From positions 1-34,271 of the forward strand of contig NZ_MECL01000165.1 in assembly GCF_014596445.1 (NCBI RefSeq): 34,271 bases of DNA, written 5' to 3'. Position numbers and translations under genes: made by a program. Positions 24,572 to 32,917 of this stretch are shown in pieces; within the stretch, counting starts at the first letter, position 1, and the number at the start of each line of letters is the position of its first letter. This stretch comes from Streptomyces sp. CBMA29 (GTDB lineage Bacteria > Actinomycetota > Actinomycetes > Streptomycetales > Streptomycetaceae). The notes below the pieces were generated by a model. The model was not told the origin of the DNA, did no database searches, and saw only the letters and a list, made by a program, of their open reading frames with translations.

Positions 24572-24739
24572 TGTCGCGGAATCGCCGCGGCCCGGCGCCC
24601 CTTGTGCGGGGCGTCGGGCCGTGGCGTATCGGACAGCGGGGGTTCTACGGGGGCGCGGGGCCATCGCCGGTGCGGGCCTTCGCGGGCGCGGGCCTTCGTG
24701 GCCACGGACCGGGCGGCCGGGGGCTGAGGGGGCCGGGGG

Positions 24740-25315
24740 CTACGTCGCCGACGGTGAGGCCGAGGAGGAGCCGGATGCCTGCTTGCAGCCGGGCTGCTTG
24801 GCCATGGCCTTGCCGACATCGCCCTGGCGGAGCGAGTCGAGGGCCTGCTCGCCGTTCTGGCTCACCTTGCCCAGCGAGTTGGAGACGCCCTTGAGGCCGT
24901 CCGCGAACTTCGCCTGATCGCTGGTGTCGAGCCCGTCGACCTGCTTCTTGAGCGTCCCGTACTGGGTGGACAGGCCGTTGAGGTCGTTCACCGCGTCCTG
25001 CTGGATCTTCGCGCCGTCCTTGACCGGCGGGGCGCCGGCCTTGCTGACGATGTCGGCGAGCGACTTGTACGCCTCGGAGATCGACTGGAAGGCGGCGGAG
25101 TCGGCGGACTTGACGTCCTGGGGCTTGCCGTTGCTGTTGACCTGGGTGATCGCCGTGTTGGCGTCGTTGATCTTCTTGGTCTGGGCCGCGGCCTGGTCGC
25201 AGACGCCCTTCGCCCAGTTGTCCAGCTTCTTGTTGGAGTCGTCGCTGCACCCCGACAACGCGAGCAGCATGACCGCACCGGAGAGCGCGGCCAGGAGCTT
25301 CTTGTTCACCTTCAC
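24740..25315 (-). CDS. putative lipoprotein, coiled-coil rich
   Basis: The 191-residue secreted protein has a signal peptide (MKVNKKLLAALSGAVMLLAL) ending in the lipobox LSGC with the lipidated cysteine at C23. The mature part is helical and polar, with regular Lys/Asp/Gln-rich stretches and two further cysteines, C40 in GVCDQ and one near the C-terminus in PGCKQ, which may form a disulfide. It ends in a Ser/Ala tail. The GTG at 25315 has GGAAGGGA eight bases upstream. The function is unknown; it sits downstream of hppA on the same strand but behind a strong hairpin. Confidence 0.87.
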   Translation of the reverse strand: MKVNKKLLAALSGAVMLLALSGCSDDSNKKLDNWAKGVCDQAAAQTKKINDANTAITQVNSNGKPQDVKSADSAAFQSISEAYKSLADIVSKAGAPPVKDGAKIQQDAVNDLNGLSTQYGTLKKQVDGLDTSDQAKFADGLKGVSNSLGKVSQNGEQALDSLRQGDVGKAMAKQPGCKQASGSSSASPSAT

Positions 25316-25427
25316 CGGATGGGTCCCTTCCGTGGCCTTACGGCCCCGGAACATACACGGCTGACGGGTGGTCACCGTGAATCCGTGAGGTGATTCGTCC
25401 GATATTCAAGCCATTCGCACTAAGGTG

Positions 25428-25496
25428 CGGTGGGCGACCGCACACGTACCGGATCACGTACGGATCACGTACCGGATCACGTGCGGTCGCCCACCG
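25428..25496 (-). terminator. 16-bp perfect-stem hairpin after hppA
   Basis: CGGTGGGCGACCGCAC (25428-25443) and GTGCGGTCGCCCACCG (25481-25496) form a perfect 16-bp stem. The 37-base loop holds repeats of ACGTACCGGATCACGT. It lies about 55 bases beyond the hppA stop, a likely terminator, and separates hppA from the lipoprotein promoter. Confidence 0.7.
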
Positions 25497-25550
25497 GGCC
25501 CTCGACGGACCGGAACCCTTGACGGGCCCGGCCCTTGACGGTGCGTCGGA

Positions 25551-27938
25551 TCAGGCCACGGCGGCCGTGTCCGGGGTGCGGGTCCCGGTGTCCCCGCCGT
25601 CGCCGTCGTCGTCGCCCTCCATCGCGATGCCGCGCCGCTTGGAGATGTAGACCGCGACGACGATGACGGCGATCGAGACGACCGCGACGGTGACCCGTAC
25701 GCCGAGATTCGCGTCCACGCCGTAGCTGAACTTGACGATCGCGGGGGCGATCAGCAGCGCCACCAGGTTCATCACCTTCAGCAGCGGGTTGATGGCCGGG
25801 CCCGCGGTGTCCTTGAACGGGTCGCCGACCGTGTCGCCGATGACGGTCGCGGCGTGGGCCTCGCTGCCCTTGCCGCCGTGGTGGCCGTCCTCGACGAGTT
25901 TCTTGGCGTTGTCCCAGGCGCCGCCGGAGTTGGCCAGGAACACCGCCATCAGCGTGCCCGCGCCGATCGCGCCCGCCAGGTACGAGGCGAGCGAGCCGAC
26001 GCCGAAGGTGAAGCCGACCGCCACGGGCGCGAGGACGGCGAGCAGGCCGGGCGTGGCCAGTTCGCGCAGCGCGTCCTTGGTGCAGATGTCGACCACCCGT
26101 CCGTACTCGGGCAGTTCGGTGCCGTCCATGATCCCCGGGTGTTCGCGGAACTGCCTGCGCACCTCGTAGACCACCGAACCCGCGGACCGGGAGACGGCGT
26201 TGATGGCGAGGCCGGAGAAGAGGAAGACGACGGCCGCGCCGAGCAGCAGCCCGACCAGGTTGTTGGGCTGGGAGATGTCCAGGGACAGCCAGCGGGCGTC
26301 GGACGCGCTCGGATGGGCCTTGCCGACGGCGGTGTCGATGGCCTCCTTGAACGAGCCGAACAGGGCGGTGGCGGCCAGTACCGCGGTGGCGATGGCGATG
26401 CCCTTGGTGATGGCCTTGGTGGTGTTGCCGACGGCGTCGAGGTCGGTGAGCACCTGGGCGCCCTCGCCGTGCACGTCGCCGGACATCTCGGCGATGCCCT
26501 GCGCGTTGTCGGAGACGGGTCCGAAGGTGTCCATGGCGACGATGACGCCGACGGTGGTCAGCAGGCCGGTGCCCGCCAGCGCGACCGCGAACAGCGCGAG
26601 CCAGACGGAGGTGCCGCCGAGCAGGAAGGCGCCGTAGACGGACAGGCCGATCAGCACCGCCGAGTAGACCGCGGACTCCAGCCCGAGTGAGATCCCGGAC
26701 AGGATGACGGTGGCCGGGCCGGTCAGCGAGGTCTTGCCGATGTCGCGGACCGGGCGCCTGGTGGTCTCGGTGAAGTAGCCGGTGAGCTGCTGGATCACCG
26801 CGGCCAGCACGATGCCGATGGCGACGGCGACCATCGCCAGGGTGCGTGGGTCGCCGGCGTGGCCGGAGATGTCGCTGTCGACGCCCTTGAGGTCGGCGTA
26901 GGAGGACGGCAGGTAGGTGTAGACGGCGATGGCGACGCCCACCAGGGAGATGACCGCCGAGATGAAGAAGCCGCGGTTGATGGCCGTCATGCCGCTGCGG
27001 TCGCTGCGGCGGGGGGAGACCGCGAAGATGCCGACCATCGCGGTGAGGACGCCGATCGCCGGGATGAGCAGCGGGAAGGCGAGGCCGGAGTCGCCGAAGG
27101 TCACCTTGCCGAGGATCAGCGCGGCGACCAGCGTGACGGCGTACGACTCGAAGAGGTCGGCCGCCATGCCCGCGCAGTCGCCGACGTTGTCACCGACGTT
27201 GTCGGCGATGGTCGCGGCGTTGCGCGGGTCGTCCTCGGGGATGCCCTTCTCGACCTTGCCGACCAGGTCGGCGCCGACGTCGGCCGCCTTGGTGAAGATG
27301 CCGCCGCCGACGCGCATGAACATCGCCAGCAGCGCCGCGCCGAATCCGAATCCTTCGAGCACCTTGGGCGCGTCGGCCTTGTAGATCAGGACGACGGCGG
27401 ACGCGCCGAGCAGGCCGAGGCCCACGGTGAACATGCCGACGACGCCGCCGGTCCTGAACGCGATCCGCATCGCCCGGTGCGACACGTCGGTCAGGTCGGC
27501 CGGGGGTTCGCCGGGTGCCGGGGTCGCCGATCTGGCCGCGGCGGCGACCCGCACATTGCTGCGGACCGCCAGCCACATTCCGACATATCCGGTGACCGCG
27601 GAGAACCCGGCGCCCACGAGAAAGAAGATCGACCGGCCGATCCGCTGCGAAGTGGTGTCCGAGGGCAGCAGCATGAGCAGGAAGAACGCCACCACGGCGA
27701 AAATTCCCAGGGTACGGAACTGCCGTGCGAGGTAGGCGTTGGCGCCTTCCTGCACGGCAGCCGCGATTTTCTTCATGCTGTCGGTGCCCTCGTCCGCTGC
27801 GAGCACTTGACGTACCAACACCGCGGCGAGCGCGAGTGCGCCCAGTGCGACGACGGCGATGATCCATACGAGGAGACGATTTCCGTCGGTCAGTACCGGT
27901 GTCGCGGCAAGCGTGTGAGGGGTAAGTGGCCCCGCCAT
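25551..27938 (-). CDS. hppA: membrane-bound proton-translocating pyrophosphatase
   Basis: The 795-residue integral membrane enzyme hydrolyses pyrophosphate and pumps protons. The catalytic motif DVGADLVGKVEKGIPEDDPRN (split across about 218-238) and DNVGDNVGDCAGMAADLFESY are intact. GNTTKAITKG near residue 500 has Lys and Thr at the two positions that distinguish potassium-independent H+-pumping enzymes from potassium-dependent ones. About sixteen hydrophobic segments are present. The ATG at 27938 has an ideal AAGGAGG five to six bases upstream. A TACAAT -10 at 28031-28026 and a structured leader precede it. The last ~20 residues are a disordered Asp/Gly tail. Confidence 0.95.
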   Translation of the reverse strand: MAGPLTPHTLAATPVLTDGNRLLVWIIAVVALGALALAAVLVRQVLAADEGTDSMKKIAAAVQEGANAYLARQFRTLGIFAVVAFFLLMLLPSDTTSQRIGRSIFFLVGAGFSAVTGYVGMWLAVRSNVRVAAAARSATPAPGEPPADLTDVSHRAMRIAFRTGGVVGMFTVGLGLLGASAVVLIYKADAPKVLEGFGFGAALLAMFMRVGGGIFTKAADVGADLVGKVEKGIPEDDPRNAATIADNVGDNVGDCAGMAADLFESYAVTLVAALILGKVTFGDSGLAFPLLIPAIGVLTAMVGIFAVSPRRSDRSGMTAINRGFFISAVISLVGVAIAVYTYLPSSYADLKGVDSDISGHAGDPRTLAMVAVAIGIVLAAVIQQLTGYFTETTRRPVRDIGKTSLTGPATVILSGISLGLESAVYSAVLIGLSVYGAFLLGGTSVWLALFAVALAGTGLLTTVGVIVAMDTFGPVSDNAQGIAEMSGDVHGEGAQVLTDLDAVGNTTKAITKGIAIATAVLAATALFGSFKEAIDTAVGKAHPSASDARWLSLDISQPNNLVGLLLGAAVVFLFSGLAINAVSRSAGSVVYEVRRQFREHPGIMDGTELPEYGRVVDICTKDALRELATPGLLAVLAPVAVGFTFGVGSLASYLAGAIGAGTLMAVFLANSGGAWDNAKKLVEDGHHGGKGSEAHAATVIGDTVGDPFKDTAGPAINPLLKVMNLVALLIAPAIVKFSYGVDANLGVRVTVAVVSIAVIVVAVYISKRRGIAMEGDDDGDGGDTGTRTPDTAAVA

Positions 27939-27969
27939 TCGTCCTCCTTGACGTTTGGCGCATGGGCGT

Positions 27970-28031
27970 GCGGCTTCACGGCTCGACAAGCCGCAACGCT
28001 CAGGCGAGCTGAGCAAGATGGACGGATTGTA
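27970..28031 (-). promoter_or_regulatory. hppA promoter -10 and structured leader
   Basis: On the minus strand a TACAAT hexamer (28031-28026) with no good -35 would start transcription near 28018. The ~80-base leader then contains GCTCAG/CTGAGC (27998-28014, 5-base loop) and GCGGCTT/AAGCCGC (27970-27994, 11-base loop). Tandem hairpins in a short leader suggest post-transcriptional control, but no known riboswitch is recognised. Confidence 0.4.
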
Positions 28032-28116
28032 GGGAGCCGCAGCACTTCAAAACAGGGTGCCGCGTCGAAAAAGGATATTCGTGAACGCGGCGCTCGCCTG
28101 TGAACAGGAGTGAGTG

Positions 28117-28134
28117 TCGCCTGTGATCAGGCGA
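28117..28134 (-). terminator. hairpin after the bldG operon
   Basis: TCGCCTG (28117-28123) and CAGGCGA (28128-28134) form a 7-bp stem with a TGAT loop, about 100 bases beyond the anti-sigma gene stop and before the hppA promoter. There is no T-run. Confidence 0.4.
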
Positions 28135-28231
28135 GAAAGATGATCTGAGGGGCGGCCGGGGTCCGCGTCGCGCTCAGAACGGTGACCCGGTCCAGCCGGT
28201 CGGCCGGTCGAGCGGGTCCGGCGGTCTACGG

Positions 28232-28645
28232 TCAGGCGGGCGTGACGATCGGCCAGCTCATGCGGATCACGCCGCCGATGGCGGTCTCGGTGACCTCGAC
28301 GTCGTCAACCAGGCCGCTGATCACGGCGAGGCCCATCTCACCCTCGTCGCTCAGCTCGTCACCCGCGGCGTCGGACGCGGAGCCCGAGGCGTTGCCCGGG
28401 ACCTCGTCGGCGACCTCGATGGAGAACTTCTTCTCCTCCTCGGTCAGCATCACCCGGACCGGTTCTTCCACGCCGTTGCCACGGTGCAGACCCACCGCGC
28501 GACTGCACGCCTCGCCCACCGCGAGCCGTACCTCGTCCAGAACCGCCTCGTCCACCCCCGCCCGGCGCGCCACCGCCGCCGCTACGAGCCGTGCTGTTCG
28601 CACATGCTCCGGCTGGGCGCTGAAGAGCAGTTCTACGGTGGGCAT
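28232..28645 (-). CDS. RsbW-like anti-sigma factor partner of BldG
   Basis: The 137-residue protein has a GHKL/HATPase-like fold (MPTVELLFSAQPEHVRTARLVAAAVARR). It corresponds in position and sequence to the gene downstream of bldG in S. coelicolor, SCO3548, reported to interact with BldG. The N-box reads VGEACSRAVGLH: the Asn usual in EAxxN of RsbW kinases is replaced by Arg. The glycine-rich nucleotide lid is also degenerate. ATP binding and kinase activity are therefore doubtful. The ATG at 28645 follows GGGGAGG. The 79-bp gap to bldG is typical of this operon. Confidence 0.85.
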   Translation of the reverse strand: MPTVELLFSAQPEHVRTARLVAAAVARRAGVDEAVLDEVRLAVGEACSRAVGLHRGNGVEEPVRVMLTEEEKKFSIEVADEVPGNASGSASDAAGDELSDEGEMGLAVISGLVDDVEVTETAIGGVIRMSWPIVTPA

Positions 28646-28724
28646 GGCCTCCCCTTCGGTCCTTTGGGTGGGCATCACGGGGGCCCGGACGGTGATCCCG
28701 TCCGGTACCCCTCGACGGCGATCG

Positions 28725-29066
28725 TCAGTCGGTCGCCGCGACAGCCTCGTCGACCGAGGTGTGAATCGGGAACACCTTGGTCAGACCGGTGATACGGAAA
28801 ATCTTCAGAATGCGCTCCTGGTTGCACACCAGTCGCAGCGATCCTTCATGAGCACGCACCCGCTTCAGCCCGCCGACGAGCACACCCAGGCCCGTGGAGT
28901 CGAGGAAGTCCACTCCCTCCATGTCCACGACCAGGTGGTAACTCCCGTCGTTCACAAGCTCCACAAGCTGTTCCCGCAGCTTGGGCGCGGTGTACACATC
29001 AATCTCGCCGCCGACTTCGACGATCGTACGATCGCCGACGGTTCGGGTCGACAGGGACAGGTCCAC
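28725..29066 (-). CDS. bldG: BldG, STAS-domain anti-anti-sigma factor
   Basis: The 113-residue STAS protein begins (M)DLSLSTRTVGDRTIVEVGGE and carries FLDSTGLGVLVGG with the phosphorylatable serine at position 57. Its length matches BldG exactly. It controls aerial mycelium formation and antibiotic production by binding anti-sigma factors when unphosphorylated. The GTG at 29066 has GGAGG four bases upstream; an open frame extends 30 codons further but lacks a ribosome site. It is followed by the anti-sigma gene and is divergent from the helicase gene. Confidence 0.95.
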   Translation of the reverse strand: MDLSLSTRTVGDRTIVEVGGEIDVYTAPKLREQLVELVNDGSYHLVVDMEGVDFLDSTGLGVLVGGLKRVRAHEGSLRLVCNQERILKIFRITGLTKVFPIHTSVDEAVAATD

Positions 29067-29220
29067 GGATCCTCCAGCACCTTGCATCGACGCGGCGCCC
29101 CCCTGGGGCCCCCACCAGAAGGTAGGGGACGGATCGACGGCCGCGATGGCATTCAATCACTTCGCAGCGGGCGAGCACGACGCCTTACTGCGATTGTCCG
29201 TCACGCCGGTGACACACTGA
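29067..29220. promoter_or_regulatory. bldG / helicase divergent promoter region
   Basis: This 154-bp spacer must hold the promoters of both genes. A TACCTT hexamer lies about 45 bases before bldG on the minus strand. A small GTCAC/GTGAC hairpin (29200-29213) lies directly before the helicase start. No strong consensus promoter is visible. Confidence 0.35.
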
Positions 29221-31731
29221 GTGCCGATGGCCCAGGATCATCTTCCGCAGTCGGCGCACGGCCGCCCGTCCCCCCGGACCGCTTTGGAGCGGCTCGCCAG
29301 GGGGTCCGACCGAGCCGCGCGCATCACCCATACGGAGCACCTGCCCCCGCGGGTCGGACGCCATGCGTCCTGGCCCGACACGATCAGAAGCGAGGTCGTG
29401 GACGCGATCCGCGCGGCCGGGATCGACCGTCCCTGGGAACACCAGGCGCTGGCCGCGGGCCACGCGGCGCGCGGCGAGTCGGTGGTGGTGGCCACCGGAA
29501 CCGCCTCCGGGAAGTCGCTGGCGTATCTGGCACCGGTACTCAGCGCCCTGCTGGACGGCTCCGAGGCGCCGAACGGCCGGGGCGCCACCGCGCTCTACCT
29601 GTCCCCCACCAAGGCCCTGGCCGCCGACCAGCGCCGCGCCGTCACCCGCCTCGCCGCACCCCTGGGCACCGCTATCCGCCCCGCGGTCTACGACGGTGAC
29701 ACCCCCGTCGAGGAACGCGAGTGGGTCCGGCAGTACGCCACCTACGTGCTCACCAACCCGGACATGCTGCACCGCGGCATCCTGCCCGGCCACGCCCGCT
29801 GGGCCTCCTTCCTGCGTCAACTGCGCTACGTGGTGATCGACGAGTGCCACACCTACCGCGGTGTCTTCGGCTCGCACGTCGCCCAGGTGCTGCGCCGCCT
29901 GCGGCGGGTCTGCGCGCGATACGGGGCCGAGCCGGTGTTCGTGCTGGCCTCCGCGACGGCCGCGGACCCGGCGCGGGCCGCCTCCCGGCTCACCGGGGTG
30001 CCGGTGGCCGAAGTGACCGAAGACACGTCGCCGCGCGGCGGCCTGGCCTTCGCGCTGTGGGAGCCGCCGCTGACCGAACTGTCGGGCGAGCACGGCGCTC
30101 CTGTGCGCCGCACCGCGACCGCCGAGACCGCGGAACTCCTCACCGACCTGGTCGTCCAGGGCGTGCGCAGCGTGGCCTTCGTCCGCTCCCGTCGCGGCGC
30201 GGAACTGGTCGCGCTGATCGCCCAGGAACGCCTGGCCGAGATCGACCCCTCGCTGCCCGAGCGGGTCGCCGCCTACCGCGGCGGCTACCTCGCCGACGAG
30301 CGCCGGGCCCTGGAACGCGACCTGCACTCCGGCCGCCTGCTCGGCCTCGCCTCCACCTCCGCCCTCGAACTGGGCGTGGACATCTCCGGCCTCGACGCGG
30401 TCCTGCTGGCCGGCTACCCGGGCACGCGGGCCTCGCTGTGGCAGCAGGCGGGCCGCGCCGGACGGACCGGGCAGGGCGCGCTGGCGATCATGGTCGGCCG
30501 GGACGACCCGCTGGACACTTATCTCGTCCACCACCCCGAGGCGATCTTCGAGCAGCCCGTCGAGAGCACCGTCCTGGACCCGGACAATCCCTACGTGCTG
30601 GCGCCGCACCTGTGCGCCGCCGCGGCCGAGCTGCCGCTCACCGACGACGACCTCGTCCTGTTCGGACCCGAGGCGGCATCGCTGATGCCGCAGCTGGAGA
30701 AGCGCGGGCTGCTGCGCCGGCGCGCCTCCGGCTGGTTCTGGACCCGCCGCGAGCGGGCCGCAGACCTCACCGACATCCGCGGCGAGGGCGGCAGTCCCGT
30801 CCAGGTCGTGGAGACCGTGACCGGGCGGCTGCTGGGCACGGTGGACGCCTCCTCGGCGCACACCGCCGTCCACGACGGCGCCGTCCACCTCCACCAGGGC
30901 CGCACGTACCTGGTGAAGCGGCTCGACCTGGAGGACGGCGTGGCGCTGGTCGAGCCCGCCGACCCGTCCTACTCCACGATGGCCCGCGACACCACCGACA
31001 TCCGGGTGCTCAGCGGCGACCTGGAGGAGCCGTGGGGCGAGGCGCGGATCCACTTCGGCTCCGTCGAGGTGACCCACCAGGTGGTGTCCTTCCTGCGCCG
31101 CAAGCTGATCACCGGTGAGATCCTCGGCGAGACCAAGCTCGATCTGCCCCCGCGCACCCTGCGCACCCGGGCCGTGTGGTGGACCGTCACGGACGCGCAA
31201 CTGGACGCCGCCCGGATCCACCCCGAGGAGCTGCCCGGCGCCCTGCACGCCGCCGAGCACGCCGCGATCGGCCTCCTCCCGCTCTTCGCGACCTGCGACC
31301 GCTGGGACATCGGCGGGGTCTCCATACCCCTGCACGCCGACACCGGCCTGCCCACCGTCTTCGTCTACGACGGCCACCCCGGCGGCGCGGGCTTCGCGGA
31401 ACGCGCCTTCCACACCGCCCGCACCTGGCTCACCGCCACCCGCGAGGCCATCGCCTCCTGCGAATGCGAATTCGGCTGCCCCTCCTGCGTCCAGTCCCCC
31501 AAGTGCGGCAACGGCAACGACCCCCTGGACAAGGCCGCCGCGGTCCGCCTCCTGGACTGCCTGCTGACGGCGGGCGCCGCCGAGGACGGCGCCGGGTCCG
31601 AGGCTGGTCCTGAGGCGGGGGACGGCGTCGGGGCCGGGTCCAAGGCCGGTCCTGAGGCCGCGCCCGGTGCCGTCGACGGTGGCCGGGCCGAGGTCAGGAC
31701 CGGGACCGGGGTCGGGACCGGGGTCGAGTGA
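29221..31731 (+). CDS. DECH-box superfamily 2 helicase with DUF1998 zinc-cysteine cluster (MrfA-like)
   Basis: The 836-residue ATP-dependent helicase has Walker A ATGTASGKS near 93-101 and Walker B DECH at 207-210. A second RecA domain follows with YPGTRASLWQQAGRAGRTGQG as motif VI. The C-terminal DUF1998 has five cysteines, C747, C749, C753, C756 and C762, in CECEFGCPSCVQSPKC, which resembles the metal site of MrfA. MrfA repairs mitomycin-type lesions in Bacillus subtilis. The last ~45 residues (from EDGAGSEAG) are a repetitive Gly/Ala/Glu tail. Start choices are GTG 29221 or ATG 29227; neither has a good ribosome site. It converges on a Tad operon, a neighbourhood typical of actinobacteria. 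Confidence 0.92.
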   Translation: MPMAQDHLPQSAHGRPSPRTALERLARGSDRAARITHTEHLPPRVGRHASWPDTIRSEVVDAIRAAGIDRPWEHQALAAGHAARGESVVVATGTASGKSLAYLAPVLSALLDGSEAPNGRGATALYLSPTKALAADQRRAVTRLAAPLGTAIRPAVYDGDTPVEEREWVRQYATYVLTNPDMLHRGILPGHARWASFLRQLRYVVIDECHTYRGVFGSHVAQVLRRLRRVCARYGAEPVFVLASATAADPARAASRLTGVPVAEVTEDTSPRGGLAFALWEPPLTELSGEHGAPVRRTATAETAELLTDLVVQGVRSVAFVRSRRGAELVALIAQERLAEIDPSLPERVAAYRGGYLADERRALERDLHSGRLLGLASTSALELGVDISGLDAVLLAGYPGTRASLWQQAGRAGRTGQGALAIMVGRDDPLDTYLVHHPEAIFEQPVESTVLDPDNPYVLAPHLCAAAAELPLTDDDLVLFGPEAASLMPQLEKRGLLRRRASGWFWTRRERAADLTDIRGEGGSPVQVVETVTGRLLGTVDASSAHTAVHDGAVHLHQGRTYLVKRLDLEDGVALVEPADPSYSTMARDTTDIRVLSGDLEEPWGEARIHFGSVEVTHQVVSFLRRKLITGEILGETKLDLPPRTLRTRAVWWTVTDAQLDAARIHPEELPGALHAAEHAAIGLLPLFATCDRWDIGGVSIPLHADTGLPTVFVYDGHPGGAGFAERAFHTARTWLTATREAIASCECEFGCPSCVQSPKCGNGNDPLDKAAAVRLLDCLLTAGAAEDGAGSEAGPEAGDGVGAGSKAGPEAAPGAVDGGRAEVRTGTGVGTGVE
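31591..31658. repeat. 42-bp-period direct repeat in the helicase 3' end
   Basis: A 26-bp unit starting GCCGGGTCC occurs at 31591-31616 and 31633-31658 with two mismatches. The 42-bp spacing keeps the helicase frame. It encodes the low-complexity tail and, antisense, the open extension of the TadE-like gene. Confidence 0.8.
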
Positions 31732-32055
31732 CGGTCCCGCGCGGGACCGCACGCGGGCGCCGTCGACCTCCGCGGTGACGTCGGAGACCTCACCCGCCAC
31801 CGCGCAGCTCACCAGCCGGGCGCCTTGCGCCCCCGCCACCTCGGCCGCCAGCCCGCAGGCCCGCGTACGGCCCTCCAGCGCGTGGTCGGCCGCGGCGAGC
31901 ACCGCCAGATCTGCGGCCCCGCCCGCCCGGTGGCGGGCGATGACCGCCTCGTCCATGAAGAGCACGGCGGCGAAGACGGCGCCCAGCACGGCGATCAGCC
32001 CCAGTGACCACACGGTGGCGGAGCCCCGGTCCCCGCGGGGCGCGTGGGCCTTCAC
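31732..32055 (-). CDS. TadE-like protein of the helicase/secretion neighbourhood; 3' end unresolved
   Basis: A GTG at 32055 overlaps the TGA of the preceding TadE gene (GTGA), so they are coupled. The product begins with a basic N-terminus and one membrane helix (GSATVWSLGLIAVLGAVFAA), then MDEAVIARHRAGGAADLAVLAAADHAL, typical of the Rv3654c/TadE-like family. The family-like part ends near residue 109, right at the helicase stop, but no in-frame stop occurs there. The frame stays open antisense to the whole helicase, to about 29185. The end given is therefore only the family-like part. A frameshift, sequencing error or real repetitive extension are the alternatives. Confidence 0.7.
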
Positions 32056-32423
32056 GGCTGCCCACCCCCGCCCACGGCGTCCTCGGCGAGCGCGACGGCC
32101 TCGGCCCGCAGGGTGACGGGGAAGCGCGGCGCCGGGACGGTGATCCGGACCCGGATCAGGTCGCCCGACCGCTCCACGCTGACCCGCGCTCCGGACGGCG
32201 CGGCCTCCCGCGCCACCCGCAGCACCTCTCCCTGCGCCTCGGAGCGTGCCGCGGCCCGCGCCCCCGCCCGCGCCGCGTCCACGCACCGCACCTGCGCCGC
32301 AGCCGCCATCAGGCCCCAGATCAGGGCGGCGGTGAGCGCCACCAGCATCGGGATCACCATGGCGGCCTCCGCCGTCACGTACCCCTGGTCGCGCCGGGGT
32401 CGGCCCCGCTCAGAACGGCACAT
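32052..32423 (-). CDS. TadE family pseudopilin
   Basis: The 123-residue protein has a short basic leader and the TadE N-terminus GYVTAEAAMVIPMLVALTAALIWGLMAAA, a pilin-like hydrophobic helix with the conserved Glu in TAEAA. A soluble domain of about 75 residues follows. The ATG at 32423 lies inside the end of the Flp gene (14-base overlap), and the stop overlaps the next start. It is a minor pilin or assembly factor in Tad systems. Confidence 0.85.
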   Translation of the reverse strand: MCRSERGRPRRDQGYVTAEAAMVIPMLVALTAALIWGLMAAAAQVRCVDAARAGARAAARSEAQGEVLRVAREAAPSGARVSVERSGDLIRVRITVPAPRFPVTLRAEAVALAEDAVGGGGQP

Positions 32424-32811
32424 GGAGTGCCTTCACGATCACGCCGGTCAACGCCGAGCGCACCGGCCCGCTCGTCACGATCTTGTAGAGCACCGCCGCG
32501 AACCCGCACGCCGCGATCGTCCCCACCGCGTACTCGGCCGTGCTCATCCCCGCCTCCGCCGCCGTACGGCTCAGGACCCTGTACCGCGCCGCCCTCCGCC
32601 GCATCCGGGCGACCCACCGCCGCCGCTCGGCCCGCGCCACGCGAACCGCGCGCGGCACCGGCGGCACCCGGAGCGCGGGCGGAGCCGAAGTCCTCGCGCC
32701 GGGCCGGTTCGTCGAGTTGATCGAGTTCGCCGGGACCGTCTGGGCCGTCTGGGCCGTCTGGGCCGTCTGGGCCGTCCGGGCGAGGTGCTGGTCCATCGTC
32801 TGATGTGTCAT
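32410..32811 (-). CDS. Flp/DUF4244-type pilin with long repetitive N-terminus
   Basis: The 133-residue protein's C-terminal ~48 residues are a Flp-type IVb pilin. EAG is followed by MSTAEYAVGTIAACGFAAVLYKIV, with Gly before the cleavage site and Glu-Tyr at +5/+6 as prepilin peptidase expects. The N-terminal ~85 residues are unusual: TAQ repeats from 9-bp DNA repeats, then an Arg-rich stretch. Flp/DUF4244 proteins usually have 55-75 residues. The ATG at 32811 has AGGAGA seven bases upstream and is preferred; an internal ATG near MRRRAARYRV would give a normal-length pilin. Confidence 0.8.
   Translation of the reverse strand: MTHQTMDQHLARTAQTAQTAQTAQTVPANSINSTNRPGARTSAPPALRVPPVPRAVRVARAERRRWVARMRRRAARYRVLSRTAAEAGMSTAEYAVGTIAACGFAAVLYKIVTSGPVRSALTGVIVKALHVPF
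32742..32777. repeat. 9-bp tandem repeats in the pilin gene
   Basis: GGGCCGTCT is repeated three times, followed by GGGCCGTCC and preceded by a diverged unit. The repeats encode Thr-Ala-Gln on the minus strand. They keep the frame and may vary in number. Confidence 0.85.
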
Positions 32812-32917
32812 CGGGATCTCCTGGTGTCGTGGATGTGCGTGTGGACGTGGGTGTTCGAGTCGTTCGAGTCGTTCGCTTCGGGTGGTGCGGTCGGGCGCGG
32901 GCGCTCCGGGCGGGGTG

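Noticed and set aside
29185..31731. 956-residue TadE-like protein extending antisense through the helicase
   Set aside because: Beyond residue ~109 it is the Gly/Arg/Val-rich complement of helicase codons; a missing stop is more plausible than a real giant protein, though not excluded.
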